Both the position numbers and the translations under genes were made by a program. Positions 16,474 through 23,981 of a stretch of DNA of 64,000 bases are shown here, one piece after another (the stretch's first letter is position 1; each line of letters opens with the position of its first letter). The DNA is taken from NCBI RefSeq assembly GCF_017114865.1, contig NZ_JADEYH010000024.1, positions 1-64,000 on the forward strand, read 5' to 3'. The DNA comes from Streptomyces verrucosisporus (GTDB lineage Bacteria > Actinomycetota > Actinomycetes > Streptomycetales > Streptomycetaceae). Under the pieces are notes generated by a model. It searched no databases. It worked only from the letters and a program-made list of their open reading frames with translations, and was not told the DNA's origin.

Positions 16474-17046
16474 ATGCCCTGGGACGACGAGTACGCGCGC
16501 GGGCAGGCGGCCCGCGCCGAGGAACTGCTGTCCGCGCTGGAGTCGCTGCCGGACAGCGCCGCGGCCGCCCGTGCCACCGACACCGTCCACACCCTGGTCG
16601 GCCTCTACGGGGACTGCCTGGCCCGGATCGTGGACCGCCTGGGCCGGGAGGAGGGCGGCGGCGACGCGGTGCGCCGGCTGGCCGGCGACGAACTGGTCGG
16701 CCATCTGCTGCTGGTGCACGGTCTCCACCCCGACCCGGCCGAGACCCGGGTGCGCCGCGCACTGGCCGGCCTGCGGTCGCGGCGGCGGCTCGGTGAGGGC
16801 GAGGTGGAGCTGGCAGGGATCTCCCAGGAGGTGGTCCGCGTCCGGCTCGGCGCAGGCGGGCGCGGCTGCTCCTCCTCCCCGCAGGCCCTGGAAGCGGCGG
16901 TGCGCGAGGCGGTGGCCGCCGCCGCGCCCGAGATCGAGCGGGTGGAGGTGGAGGTCGAGACCGCCCCGGACCGGGCGCCCACCGCCCTCATCCCGGTGGA
17001 CGACCTCTTCCGCCGCCCTGCCCTCGCCGCCGAGCGGGAGGGGTGA
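16474..17046 (+). CDS. NifU-like C-terminal-domain protein of the hydrogenase operon
   Basis: The 190-residue product lies 13 bases after the large subunit. The first half is helical and unassigned (HTLVGLYGDCLARIVDRLGR). Residues ~110-165 resemble the NifU C-terminal Fe-S scaffold domain. The metal loop is degenerate: where NifU has G-x-C-x-x-C-P-S-S, this protein has GGRGCSSSPQ, so only the second Cys remains. It may be an assembly factor or adaptor that no longer builds a cluster alone, or one that uses a Cys per monomer in a dimer. NifU-like genes recur beside group 1h hydrogenases. Confidence 0.8.
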   Translation: MPWDDEYARGQAARAEELLSALESLPDSAAAARATDTVHTLVGLYGDCLARIVDRLGREEGGGDAVRRLAGDELVGHLLLVHGLHPDPAETRVRRALAGLRSRRRLGEGEVELAGISQEVVRVRLGAGGRGCSSSPQALEAAVREAVAAAAPEIERVEVEVETAPDRAPTALIPVDDLFRRPALAAEREG

Positions 17047-17052
17047 TCCGCC

Positions 17053-17772
17053 GTGCCCGCCCCCATCGCCACACCCCGGCTGCGGCGGCTGGCCCACCGC
17101 CCGGCCCGCCTGCGCGGACCGGGAGCGGACGGCGCCCCGTCCGGGCACCAGGGGTGCGACCTGTGCTCCGAGCCGCTGCCCGAGGCGCACCGTCATCTGC
17201 TGGACGTCCGCGCAGGCGCGGTCTGCTGCGCCTGCCGCGCCTGCTCCCTGCTGTTCGACCGCAAGGAGGCGGGAGGCGCCCACTACCGGCTGCTGCCACT
17301 GCGCAGGACCCGGCTGGGGGAGGACGGGTTCGACGACGCGCTGTGGGCCTCGCTCGGCGTCCCGGTCGGTCTGGCGTTCTTCACCCGCGACGGCGAAGGC
17401 GGCGAGATCACGGCCGGCTACCCCAGCCCGCTGGGTCTGCTGCGTTCCACCGTCGAGGCGGAGCGCTGGCGCGCGGTGCGGGCCCGCGACCCGGCCGTCG
17501 CGGCGATGGCCGACGACGTCGAGGCGCTGCTGGTCAACCTGGCGAACGGCGCGCGGGAGCGGTGGATCGTCCCCCTGGACGACTGCTACCGCCTGGCGGC
17601 CGTCGTACGCACCCACTGGAAGGGGCTGGGCGGCGGACCCGAGGTGTGGCGGCACATCGGGGACTTCTTCCGGGGGCTTTGCCCCGATCCGCCTGCCGGC
17701 TCCTCCCCCGGCCCGCCCGCCGGCTCCCCGCGCACCGACCCGAACCCCACCGACCTCCCGTCCACCGCATGA
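17053..17772 (+). CDS. Hydrogenase-associated Cys-rich protein, DUF5947-like
   Basis: The 239-residue product carries, near residue 35, two cysteine pairs in the pattern CDLCSEPLPEAHRHLLD ... CCACRACSLLF, which looks like a treble-clef or rubredoxin-like metal site. A conserved domain follows with GVPVGLAFFTRDGEGGEI, YPSPLGLL and YRLAAVVRTHWKGLGGG. The C-terminal 40 residues are Pro/Ser-rich. This arrangement matches the DUF5947 family found beside actinobacterial hydrogenases. The function is unknown; electron transfer or maturation is plausible. The GTG start lies 6 bases after the NifU-like gene. Confidence 0.75.
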   Translation: MPAPIATPRLRRLAHRPARLRGPGADGAPSGHQGCDLCSEPLPEAHRHLLDVRAGAVCCACRACSLLFDRKEAGGAHYRLLPLRRTRLGEDGFDDALWASLGVPVGLAFFTRDGEGGEITAGYPSPLGLLRSTVEAERWRAVRARDPAVAAMADDVEALLVNLANGARERWIVPLDDCYRLAAVVRTHWKGLGGGPEVWRHIGDFFRGLCPDPPAGSSPGPPAGSPRTDPNPTDLPSTA

Positions 17773-17782
17773 AGGAGGCGTC

Positions 17783-17992
17783 ATGGCCCGTATCGCCGTA
17801 GGCAAGGCCGATGTGAGGCCCGACAGGGCGGCCCACGTCAAGGGCACCAGGCAGGGCAACCAGAAGGGCTCCTACCGCAAGACCCCCGGTCTCCTGCCCG
17901 GGGGCCGCTCCTCGGCCCGCCGGTCGACGGGCGTCAACGCCGGACGCCGCGACCCGGTGATGCCCGGGATGCCGAACCTCTCACCGTCATGA
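17783..17992 (+). CDS. Small basic hydrogenase-operon protein (69 aa)
   Basis: The product begins MARIAVGKADVRPDRAAHVKG and is rich in Arg, Lys, Gly and Ser (pI clearly basic), with no hydrophobic segment. GAAGGAGG sits at an ideal distance before ATG 17783. The stop forms an ATGA overlap with the next gene, so it is a genuine operon member. The low-complexity basic sequence suggests a disordered nucleic-acid- or membrane-surface-binding peptide. No family function is known. Confidence 0.75.
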   Translation: MARIAVGKADVRPDRAAHVKGTRQGNQKGSYRKTPGLLPGGRSSARRSTGVNAGRRDPVMPGMPNLSPS

Positions 17993-18753
17993 CGGCGCCG
18001 CACGCGAAGCCGGCCGGCGCTCCGTCCCGGCGTCTCATCCCGGCCCTGTCCTTCGAGGTCGCGGGAGCGGAGCCCGAGCGCCACGCCGCCGTGCCCACAC
18101 TCCGGTTCGACGTGGAGATCACCCGCACCGGCGGCGGCCCGGTCCGCTCGGTCAGCCTGACGACCGCGATCAGGATCGACGTCACCCGCCGCCACTACGA
18201 CCAGCGGGCGCGGGCGGCCCTGGCCGAACTGTTCGGCGAACCCGAGCGGTGGGCCACCACCCTGCGCCCGCTGTCCTGGACCCGGACCACGGCGGTGGTC
18301 CCCCCGTTCGACGAGACCACCACGGTCGGTCTGACGGTGCCGTGCCCCTGCGACGCCGAACTGGCCGTCACCAAATACCTGCGGGCCGTCCCCGACGGGG
18401 AGGTGCCGCTGGACTTCCTCTTCAGCGGCACGGTCTTCTTCGACGACGGCCAGGGCCGGCTGAGAACGGCCCAGATCTCCTGGGCCGAGGACGCCGGCTA
18501 CCGGCTGCCCGCCGCCCTGTGGCACACACTGGTCGACCGCTACAGCGGCGGCAGCCCCTGGCTGCGGCTGTCCCGCGAGACCCACGACCGGCTCGACGCC
18601 TACCGCACCCGGTGGACGCTGGGCACCCTGGACGACGCCGTCGGCGCCCTGCTGGACCGGGCGGAGGGCCTCCGCGCCCGCTCCCCCGCCGCGTCCGCCA
18701 CCCCCGACATCCCCAGAACACCCGAGACCACCGGAGCACCATGGACGACGTGA
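17989..18753 (+). CDS. DUF6084-like hydrogenase-associated protein
   Basis: This 254-residue, beta-rich soluble protein opens with LIPALSFEVAGAEPERHAAVPTL and contains VPCPCDAELAVTKYLRAV and FLFSGTVFFDD. It resembles the DUF6084 family, which accompanies group 1h hydrogenase genes in Streptomyces. No catalytic motif is evident; the CPC pair could bind metal. It overlaps the preceding basic protein by 4 bases and the next gene by 13 bases, which argues that all are made together, perhaps as a complex. Confidence 0.75.
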   Translation: MTAPHAKPAGAPSRRLIPALSFEVAGAEPERHAAVPTLRFDVEITRTGGGPVRSVSLTTAIRIDVTRRHYDQRARAALAELFGEPERWATTLRPLSWTRTTAVVPPFDETTTVGLTVPCPCDAELAVTKYLRAVPDGEVPLDFLFSGTVFFDDGQGRLRTAQISWAEDAGYRLPAALWHTLVDRYSGGSPWLRLSRETHDRLDAYRTRWTLGTLDDAVGALLDRAEGLRARSPAASATPDIPRTPETTGAPWTT

Positions 18754-19880
18754 CACCGGCGGAGCGCACGGCCGAGCCCGCGGGGAAGGTCGAGAAGATC
18801 GTGCGCACCTGCCTGTACGAGGGCTACCTGCTCTGGCCGTACCGCAGATCCGCGCTGAAGAACACCAAACGCTGGACCTTCGGCGGGGTCTTCCCACGCT
18901 CGTGCGCCGACACCCTGGGCGAGGCGCACCGGATGCGCACCCAGGTGCTGCTCGAAACCGGCGGACGGGCGGCCGACCGCACCGAGGTGGCGGTGCGCGT
19001 ACGGTTCCTGCACGTCGTCGACCGCGGTGTGGTCAGGCAGGGCCCGAACGGGCCCGAGGCCGTGGACGAGCTGACGGTGGACGGTGAGCGCCACCTCGCC
19101 TGGCAGGAGGCGACCGAGCGCGAGGTGTCCGTACCCGTGCGGCTGGACGCCGTCCTCGGCCGGACGGTGCGCGCCCCCGTCGCCGTCCCCGCCGGCACCG
19201 ACCGCGAACCGCTCCTGGACGCCTCGGGCCGCACCGCCGGCGCCCTTCTCCGCCGGTGGAACGCGCTCAGCGGCACGGTCGAGATCGGCGCCGAGCCCGT
19301 CGCGGACGGGGTGTTCCGGCTGACCGTGCGCGTCGAGAACACCACGTCCTGCCCGGCGCCCGACCCCGTGGACCGGGGTGCGCGGGAGGCGGCCTGCGCC
19401 TACGCCTTCGTCTCCACCCACACCGTGCTGCACAGCCGCACCGGGCGCTTCGTCTCGCTCCTGGACCCGCCCGGGCGGCTGCGGGAGGCGGTCTCGGCGT
19501 GCGAGAACCAGGGCACCTGGCCGGTCCTCGTGGACGACGACGCCGACACCGGTGACGGAAGCTCCGGTGACGGCGCCGGCGGCGTGTACGGCGCGGGTGA
19601 GGGGTCGTTCGCCCGCACCGTCCTGTCCTCCCCCGTCACCCTGTACGACTTCCCCGAGGTGGCCCCCGAGAGCCCCGGCGACCTGTTCGACGGCACGGAG
19701 ATCGACCGGCTGCTGATCCTCGGCGTGATGAGCCTGACGGAGGAGGAGAAGCGGGAGGCGCGGGCCTGCGACCCCAGGGCCCGGGAGATCCTGGACCGCT
19801 GCGCGGGCCTGGGCCCCGACGAACTGCTCGCCCTGCACGGCACCATCCGCGAGTTCCGGCCCGTGGGGGAGAAGCCGTGA
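18741..19880 (+). CDS. Uncharacterised hydrogenase-operon protein (379 aa)
   Basis: ATG at 18741 lies inside the end of the preceding gene. The product has KIVRTCLYEGYLLWPYRRSALKNTKRWTFGG near its start, an extended beta-rich middle (FLHVVDRGV, TVEIGAEPVADGVFRLTVRVEN) with TAYAF/STHTVL-like strands, and a helical end (LTEEEKREARACDPRAREIL). The YLLWPYRRSA-K-N-x-x-R element is highly patterned and may mark the family. I do not recognise an enzyme. A nearby acidic Gly/Asp loop at about residue 275 looks disordered. It overlaps the protease gene by 4 bases. Confidence 0.75.
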   Translation: MDDVTPAERTAEPAGKVEKIVRTCLYEGYLLWPYRRSALKNTKRWTFGGVFPRSCADTLGEAHRMRTQVLLETGGRAADRTEVAVRVRFLHVVDRGVVRQGPNGPEAVDELTVDGERHLAWQEATEREVSVPVRLDAVLGRTVRAPVAVPAGTDREPLLDASGRTAGALLRRWNALSGTVEIGAEPVADGVFRLTVRVENTTSCPAPDPVDRGAREAACAYAFVSTHTVLHSRTGRFVSLLDPPGRLREAVSACENQGTWPVLVDDDADTGDGSSGDGAGGVYGAGEGSFARTVLSSPVTLYDFPEVAPESPGDLFDGTEIDRLLILGVMSLTEEEKREARACDPRAREILDRCAGLGPDELLALHGTIREFRPVGEKP

Positions 19881-20680
19881 GGGAGAGGACGGTACTGGTC
19901 GGCGGGGTACGGCTGGGACGGGGCGGCCGGGTACGGCTGTGCCCGTCCCCCGGCGCCGACATCCTCGACCTGGCCCTCACCGGGCGCACCGCCGAGATCG
20001 ACGCGGTCGAGGAGGACATGGAGGGCCGCACCCACGTCGCGGTGGTCCTCGACGACGACCCGGCGGGGATCGACTTCGGCACCGCCGGTCAGATGGGACA
20101 CCGCTTCTTCTTCTCCCCCGAGGAGCTGGAACCGGCCGGGGAGCACGGGGAGCCTGCCGCGCCCCCTTCCCGGATCCTGGTGGCCGGGATCGGCAACGTC
20201 TTCCTCGCCGACGACGGGTTCGGCCCCGCGGTGGCCGAGGCGCTGCGCGGCCGGCCCCTGCCCGACGGCGTCCACGTCGCGGACTTCGGCATCCGCGGGA
20301 TGGACCTGGCCTACCGGCTGCTGGAGGGGTACGGCACGGCCGTACTGGTCGACGCCGCACCCCACGGGCAGCCGCCCGGCACGGTGTCGGTCATCGAGCC
20401 GGACTCCGCCGCCCTCGACGACGCCCACGCCGCGCCCGAGGTCCATGCCATGGACCCGGTCAGGACGCTGGCCCTGGCCCGGCGGCTCGCGGCCGACGGC
20501 GGCGCCTCACTGCCTCGTGTCCTGGTCGTCGGCTGCGAACCGCTGGTACGCATGCGCGGCGACGAACCGGATGTCGCCGTCGGGCTCAGCGAACCCGTGC
20601 GACGGGCGGTCGGCGAGGCCGCCGGCCTGGTGGAGTCCCTGGTGGGGGAACTGCTCGCCGGGAAGGAGGTGACCCGATGA
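19877..20680 (+). CDS. Hydrogenase maturation protease with extra N-terminal domain
   Basis: This 267-residue protein starts GTG within a GTGA overlap. Residues ~98-260 are the HyaD/HybD (M52-type) endopeptidase: RILVAGIGNVFLADDGFGPA holds the glycine-rich start and the first nickel-sensing acidic residue, and ADFGIRGMDLAYRLLEGY and AVLVDAAPHGQPPGTV follow. It should clip the large subunit after His574. Residues 1-90 (VLVGGVRLGRGGRVRLCPSP, GRTAEIDAVEEDMEGRTHVA, HRFFFSPEEL) form a separate small domain absent from classical proteases. It may recognise the large-subunit precursor. Confidence 0.9.
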   Translation: MRERTVLVGGVRLGRGGRVRLCPSPGADILDLALTGRTAEIDAVEEDMEGRTHVAVVLDDDPAGIDFGTAGQMGHRFFFSPEELEPAGEHGEPAAPPSRILVAGIGNVFLADDGFGPAVAEALRGRPLPDGVHVADFGIRGMDLAYRLLEGYGTAVLVDAAPHGQPPGTVSVIEPDSAALDDAHAAPEVHAMDPVRTLALARRLAADGGASLPRVLVVGCEPLVRMRGDEPDVAVGLSEPVRRAVGEAAGLVESLVGELLAGKEVTR

Positions 20681-20808
20681 GGAACGGTGTCTTCGTCCCC
20701 GCCGCCGTGGTGCGCGCCGCCGTGGGCGTTCTGCTGGCCGCCGCCGCGGCGACCGCGGCCGCGGGAGCGCCCTCGCTGGTGCGGTACATGCGGATCAGAG
20801 CGATGTGA
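20677..20808 (+). CDS. 43-aa single-span membrane peptide of the hydrogenase operon
   Basis: ATGA overlap with the protease gene and a GGAAGGAGGTG directly upstream make this a real, coupled gene despite its length. One hydrophobic helix (about residues 8-32, Ala/Val/Leu-rich) is followed by LVRYMRIRAM, a basic cytoplasmic end. The shape and the RYxRIRxM tail resemble the DUF6893 small-protein family. It is the last gene of the hydrogenase operon and could tether the cytosolic enzyme or an accessory protein to the membrane; that role is an inference. Confidence 0.7.
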   Translation: MRNGVFVPAAVVRAAVGVLLAAAAATAAAGAPSLVRYMRIRAM

Positions 20809-20938
20809 GGGGTGCGGCGGATGTGACCGGATGCGGCGGCTTCCGCCCTGCCGCGGCGCCCCCGCCGGCGGGGGGACGATGGTGGCCTTCCAGGGCCCGG
20901 CAGTCGGCGCCCGCCCGTACGGCAGGAGAAGGTGCCCG

Positions 20939-21892
20939 GTGTCCCCCAGAACCCCCAGGACCTCCCCCGGCAGGCGACAGCGGCCGCCCGCGGCCGGCCG
21001 GGAGCGCGCGGGGCGGCGGCCCGCGCCGCCCCGCGCTCCGGCTCCCGCTCCGGCCCCCGCCGCCGACCCGGAGCTGCGGGCCGACTGCGCCTCCTGCTTC
21101 GCGCTGTGCTGCGTCGCGCTGCCCTTCGCCCCCTCGGCGGACTTCGCCGTCGGCAAGGACGCCGGGCAGCCGTGCGGGAACCTGCGGGCGGACTTCCGCT
21201 GCGGCATCCACTCCCGGCTGCGTCAGGAGGGCTTCTCCGGCTGCACCGTCTTCGAGTGCTTCGGCGCGGGCCAGAAGGTCTCCCAGGTCACCTTCGGCGG
21301 CCGGCACTGGCGCGAGGACCCCCGCACCGCCCGGCGGATGTTCAAGGTCTTCCCCGTCATGCGGCAGCTCCACGAATTCCTGTGGTACCTGTCCGAGGCA
21401 CTGGAACTGCCGCCGGCCCGCCCGCTGCGCCACGAACTGCGCCGGACACTGGACGAGGTCGGCCGCCTCGCCCGCGTCGGCGCCGACGAGCTCGCGGACC
21501 TGGACGTGGCAGAGGTCCGCCGCGGGGTCGACGAACTGCTGCTGCGCACCGGCGAGCTGGTGCGGGCCGCCGCCCCCGGTCGACGCGGAAGCCGCCGGAG
21601 CCACCGCCGGGCCGATCTGATGGGGGCCCGGCTCAAGGGTGCCGACCTGCGCGGGGCCGACCTGCGCGGGGCGTACCTCATCGCCGCCGATCTGCGCGGG
21701 GCCGACCTGCGCGGGGCGTACCTGAACGGCGCGGATCTGCGGGACGCCGACCTGCGGGGAGCCGATCTGACCGGCAGCGTCTTCCTCACCCAGCCGCAGG
21801 TCAACGCGGCCCGGGGAGACGCACGGAGCGAACTGCCCCGGCGGTTGGCCCGTCCCGCGCACTGGCAGTCCGCCGCGCGGGACGGGAGCTGA
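20939..21892 (+). CDS. Cys-rich domain plus pentapeptide-repeat protein
   Basis: GTG at 20939 follows GGAGAAGG. The ~317-residue product has a Pro/Arg-rich N-terminus. Residues ~45-110 are cysteine-rich, with CASCFALCCVALPF, then CGNLRADFRCGIH and GCTVFECFGAGQKVSQ, reminiscent of the CxxCxxxCC metal-binding (YkgJ-like) pattern. A helical middle follows, and from about residue 220 there are ten or so pentapeptide repeats of A(D/Y)LRG type forming a right-handed beta-helix. The function is unknown. It begins 130 bases after the hydrogenase operon in the same direction and might be co-transcribed. Confidence 0.8.
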   Translation: MSPRTPRTSPGRRQRPPAAGRERAGRRPAPPRAPAPAPAPAADPELRADCASCFALCCVALPFAPSADFAVGKDAGQPCGNLRADFRCGIHSRLRQEGFSGCTVFECFGAGQKVSQVTFGGRHWREDPRTARRMFKVFPVMRQLHEFLWYLSEALELPPARPLRHELRRTLDEVGRLARVGADELADLDVAEVRRGVDELLLRTGELVRAAAPGRRGSRRSHRRADLMGARLKGADLRGADLRGAYLIAADLRGADLRGAYLNGADLRDADLRGADLTGSVFLTQPQVNAARGDARSELPRRLARPAHWQSAARDGS

Positions 21893-21918
21893 GTGCCCGC
21901 GCCCCCGGCCCGGCGGCC

Positions 21919-22431
21919 TCAGGCGAGCGGTTTGGCCATGACGTGTTCCCGGCGGCCGTCGGGCAGCTCGTCGCGGGAGGGCCGCCACACGTACCGGACG
22001 TCGGGCTCGCGCTCCTCGTTGCGGCTGCCGTCCGTGTACTCCGCCGCGACGAAACCGTGCCGCTCGTAGAACCGCCGCGCCGGGCCGTTGACCTGGAACG
22101 TCCACAGCTCCAACCCGTCCGGCCGCCGCCGCTTGGCGAGGTCCGCGAACCGGTCGCCCAGCCCCCGGCCCCGCCAGGCGGGGTCGAGGTGGAGCTGCTC
22201 CAGCTCTCCCCCGCCCAGCACCATCACCCCCACCACCGCGTCCCCGCAAACGGCCACCCACGTCTCGCGGAGCGGCAGGACCACCTCCCGGAACCAGGCC
22301 CGCACCTGCTCGTCGCCGTGCGCCCGGCGGACGTCGGGAAGCGCCGCGGTGAAGGAACGCAGCCACACCTCGGCCGCCGCGGCGGCGTCCTGGGCCTTCG
22401 CGCGGCGGATGACAAGATCGTCTCTGTCCAT
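21919..22431 (-). CDS. GNAT-family N-acetyltransferase
   Basis: The 170-residue product starts MDRDDLVIRRAKAQDAAAAAEVW and has the GNAT acetyl-CoA loop LDPAWRGRGLGDRF (pattern R-x-x-G-x-G), preceded by the long strand pair VAVCGDAVVGVMVLGGGELEQL. The C-terminal GPARRFYERHGFVAAEYTDG is the usual terminal helix and strand. The substrate cannot be predicted. It is convergent with the pentapeptide-repeat gene, with a 26-base gap. Confidence 0.88.
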   Translation of the reverse strand: MDRDDLVIRRAKAQDAAAAAEVWLRSFTAALPDVRRAHGDEQVRAWFREVVLPLRETWVAVCGDAVVGVMVLGGGELEQLHLDPAWRGRGLGDRFADLAKRRRPDGLELWTFQVNGPARRFYERHGFVAAEYTDGSRNEEREPDVRYVWRPSRDELPDGRREHVMAKPLA

Positions 22432-22733
22432 GGCGGCACATCCTGGCAGCCGTGCGGCCCACCGCACATCCGGTTTCCGTCCGGGTGACACGCGCTCCCC
22501 CGACACGCCGGTGCCCTGCGGCCGGAGGCGTGCCGCGCGCTTCCCCGGGTAGGCGACGGTTGCGTCCGGGCGCCGAGCAGGTGGAGTCGCGAACAGGCGC
22601 CCGGACACCCTCGCGCCGGCGGCCGGCGGATCTCCCCCCTCCCGCCGGCCGCCTCCGGCGCGCCCCGGCCCACCGCCCGCGACCACCGCCGCCGGAGCGG
22701 CTCCGGCCGGACGGACGACCGTAAGGAGCCGCT

Positions 22734-23981
22734 GTGCCAGAACGGGACCTCGCCGTCCGCCGCATGTTCGCCGGCCTGCTGAGGGCCAGTCACCTGACGC
22801 CTCTGGAGAGGCTGCCGGCCACCGTGGCCGAGCACGCGGCGCCCGCCGGACTGAGGGACGTGCGGATCTACCTGGCCGACCTTCAGCAGTACTCGTTGCG
22901 GCTGCTGCCGGGCCCCGGGCCGATCCCGGACACCGAGGAGAGGGAGCTGCCGGTCGAGGGAACCGTGCCCGGCCGGGCCTTCCAGTACGGCCGGACCCTG
23001 CCCGCCGCCGGAGCCGGGCCGCACGGCTACCGCTGGTGGGTGCCCCTGCTGGACGGCACCGAACGCATGGGGGTGCTGAACATCGGCACCGCCCTCGACG
23101 ACGACCGCACTCATGAGCACATGGGACTGCTGGCCTCCCTGACGGCACTCATGCTGGAGAGCAAGGGCAGGACCAGCGACATCGGCGCCCGGCTGACGCG
23201 CACCGGGGAGATGAGTGTCGCGGCCGAGATGCAGTGGCACCTGATGCCCCCGCGCACCTACGCCGACGGCCGGGTGGTGATCAGCGCCGCCATGGAACCC
23301 GCCTACCTCATCAGCGGCGACGCCTACGACTACGCCACCGCCGGACCCGCCATCCACCTGTCGGTCCTCGACGCCATGGGCCACGACACCGCGGCCGGGC
23401 TCACCGCCGGCCTCGCCGTGGCCGCCGGACGCAACCTGCGCCGCCAGGGGGCCTCGCTCACCGAGACCGGCGAGGCGATCGAGGACACCCTGGTGCGGCA
23501 GTTCGGCAACACCCGTTACGTCACCGGGATCCTGGCCACCCTGGACACCCGCACCGGTGTGCTCTCCTGGGTCAACCGCGGGCACCACCCGCCGGTCGTC
23601 ATCCGCGGCGGACGCTGGTCCGCCCTGCCGCGCTGCCCGCCCACCCACCCGATGGGCACCGGACTGGGCCTGGCGAGCACTCTGTGCCGCGAGCAGCTCG
23701 AGCCGGGCGACCGCGTGGTGTTCTACACCGACGGCATCACCGAGGCCCGCGGACCGGGCGAGCGCGAGTTCGGTCTGTCCCGCTTCATCGACTTCCTCAT
23801 CCGCCACCACGCCGACGGCCTCCCCGTGCCCGAGACGCTGCGCCGCCTGGTCCACGCGGTGCTCGGCCACCACGGCGGACGGCTCCAGGACGACGCGACC
23901 GTCCTGCTGTGCGAGTGGCTCGGCCCTCGCCCCGACGCCGTCGGCCCGGCGGCGGCCCGGGCCGGCCTGCACACCGCCTAA
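22734..23981 (+). CDS. GAF plus SpoIIE/PP2C-type serine phosphatase
   Basis: The 415-residue product has a GAF-like sensory region (residues ~20-145, with LRDVRIYLADLQQYSLRLL and WWVPLLDGTERMGVLNIGT). A PP2C_SIG/SpoIIE domain follows from about 160: AAEMQWHLMPPRTYADGRV, SGDAYDYATAGPAIHLSVLDAMGHD with the metal-binding Asp residues, GILATLDTRTGVLSWVNRGH and VVFYTDGITEARG. Such enzymes dephosphorylate anti-anti-sigma factors. GTG 22734 follows TAAGGAG. It ends 4 bases inside a second, convergent phosphatase gene. Confidence 0.9.
   Translation: MPERDLAVRRMFAGLLRASHLTPLERLPATVAEHAAPAGLRDVRIYLADLQQYSLRLLPGPGPIPDTEERELPVEGTVPGRAFQYGRTLPAAGAGPHGYRWWVPLLDGTERMGVLNIGTALDDDRTHEHMGLLASLTALMLESKGRTSDIGARLTRTGEMSVAAEMQWHLMPPRTYADGRVVISAAMEPAYLISGDAYDYATAGPAIHLSVLDAMGHDTAAGLTAGLAVAAGRNLRRQGASLTETGEAIEDTLVRQFGNTRYVTGILATLDTRTGVLSWVNRGHHPPVVIRGGRWSALPRCPPTHPMGTGLGLASTLCREQLEPGDRVVFYTDGITEARGPGEREFGLSRFIDFLIRHHADGLPVPETLRRLVHAVLGHHGGRLQDDATVLLCEWLGPRPDAVGPAAARAGLHTA

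Noticed and set aside
14517..16592. A 691-residue minus-strand frame
   Set aside because: Antisense to the large subunit; no RBS or domain, and residue composition is that of a shadow.
14657..17992. A 1111-residue open frame over the large-subunit gene
   Set aside because: It is an alternative frame of the hydrogenase large subunit and following genes, with Arg/Pro/His-rich sequence typical of GC-rich shadow frames. Its last part is the true 69-aa gene at 17783.
6947..20808. A recently acquired island
   Set aside because: GC content and codon use look the same as neighbours, and no integrase, tRNA or repeats flank the hydrogenase region; the IS607 element is 5 kb away with unrelated genes between.
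20859..20874. CCCCCGCCGGCGGGGG palindrome as hydrogenase-operon terminator
   Set aside because: It has no loop and lies in GC-rich sequence where such palindromes are frequent; it could equally be part of the next gene's leader.
21610..21780. Short-period repeats resembling a CRISPR or tandem-repeat array
   Set aside because: The 15-base periodicity is the coding sequence of pentapeptide repeats, in frame and imperfect, with no spacers.
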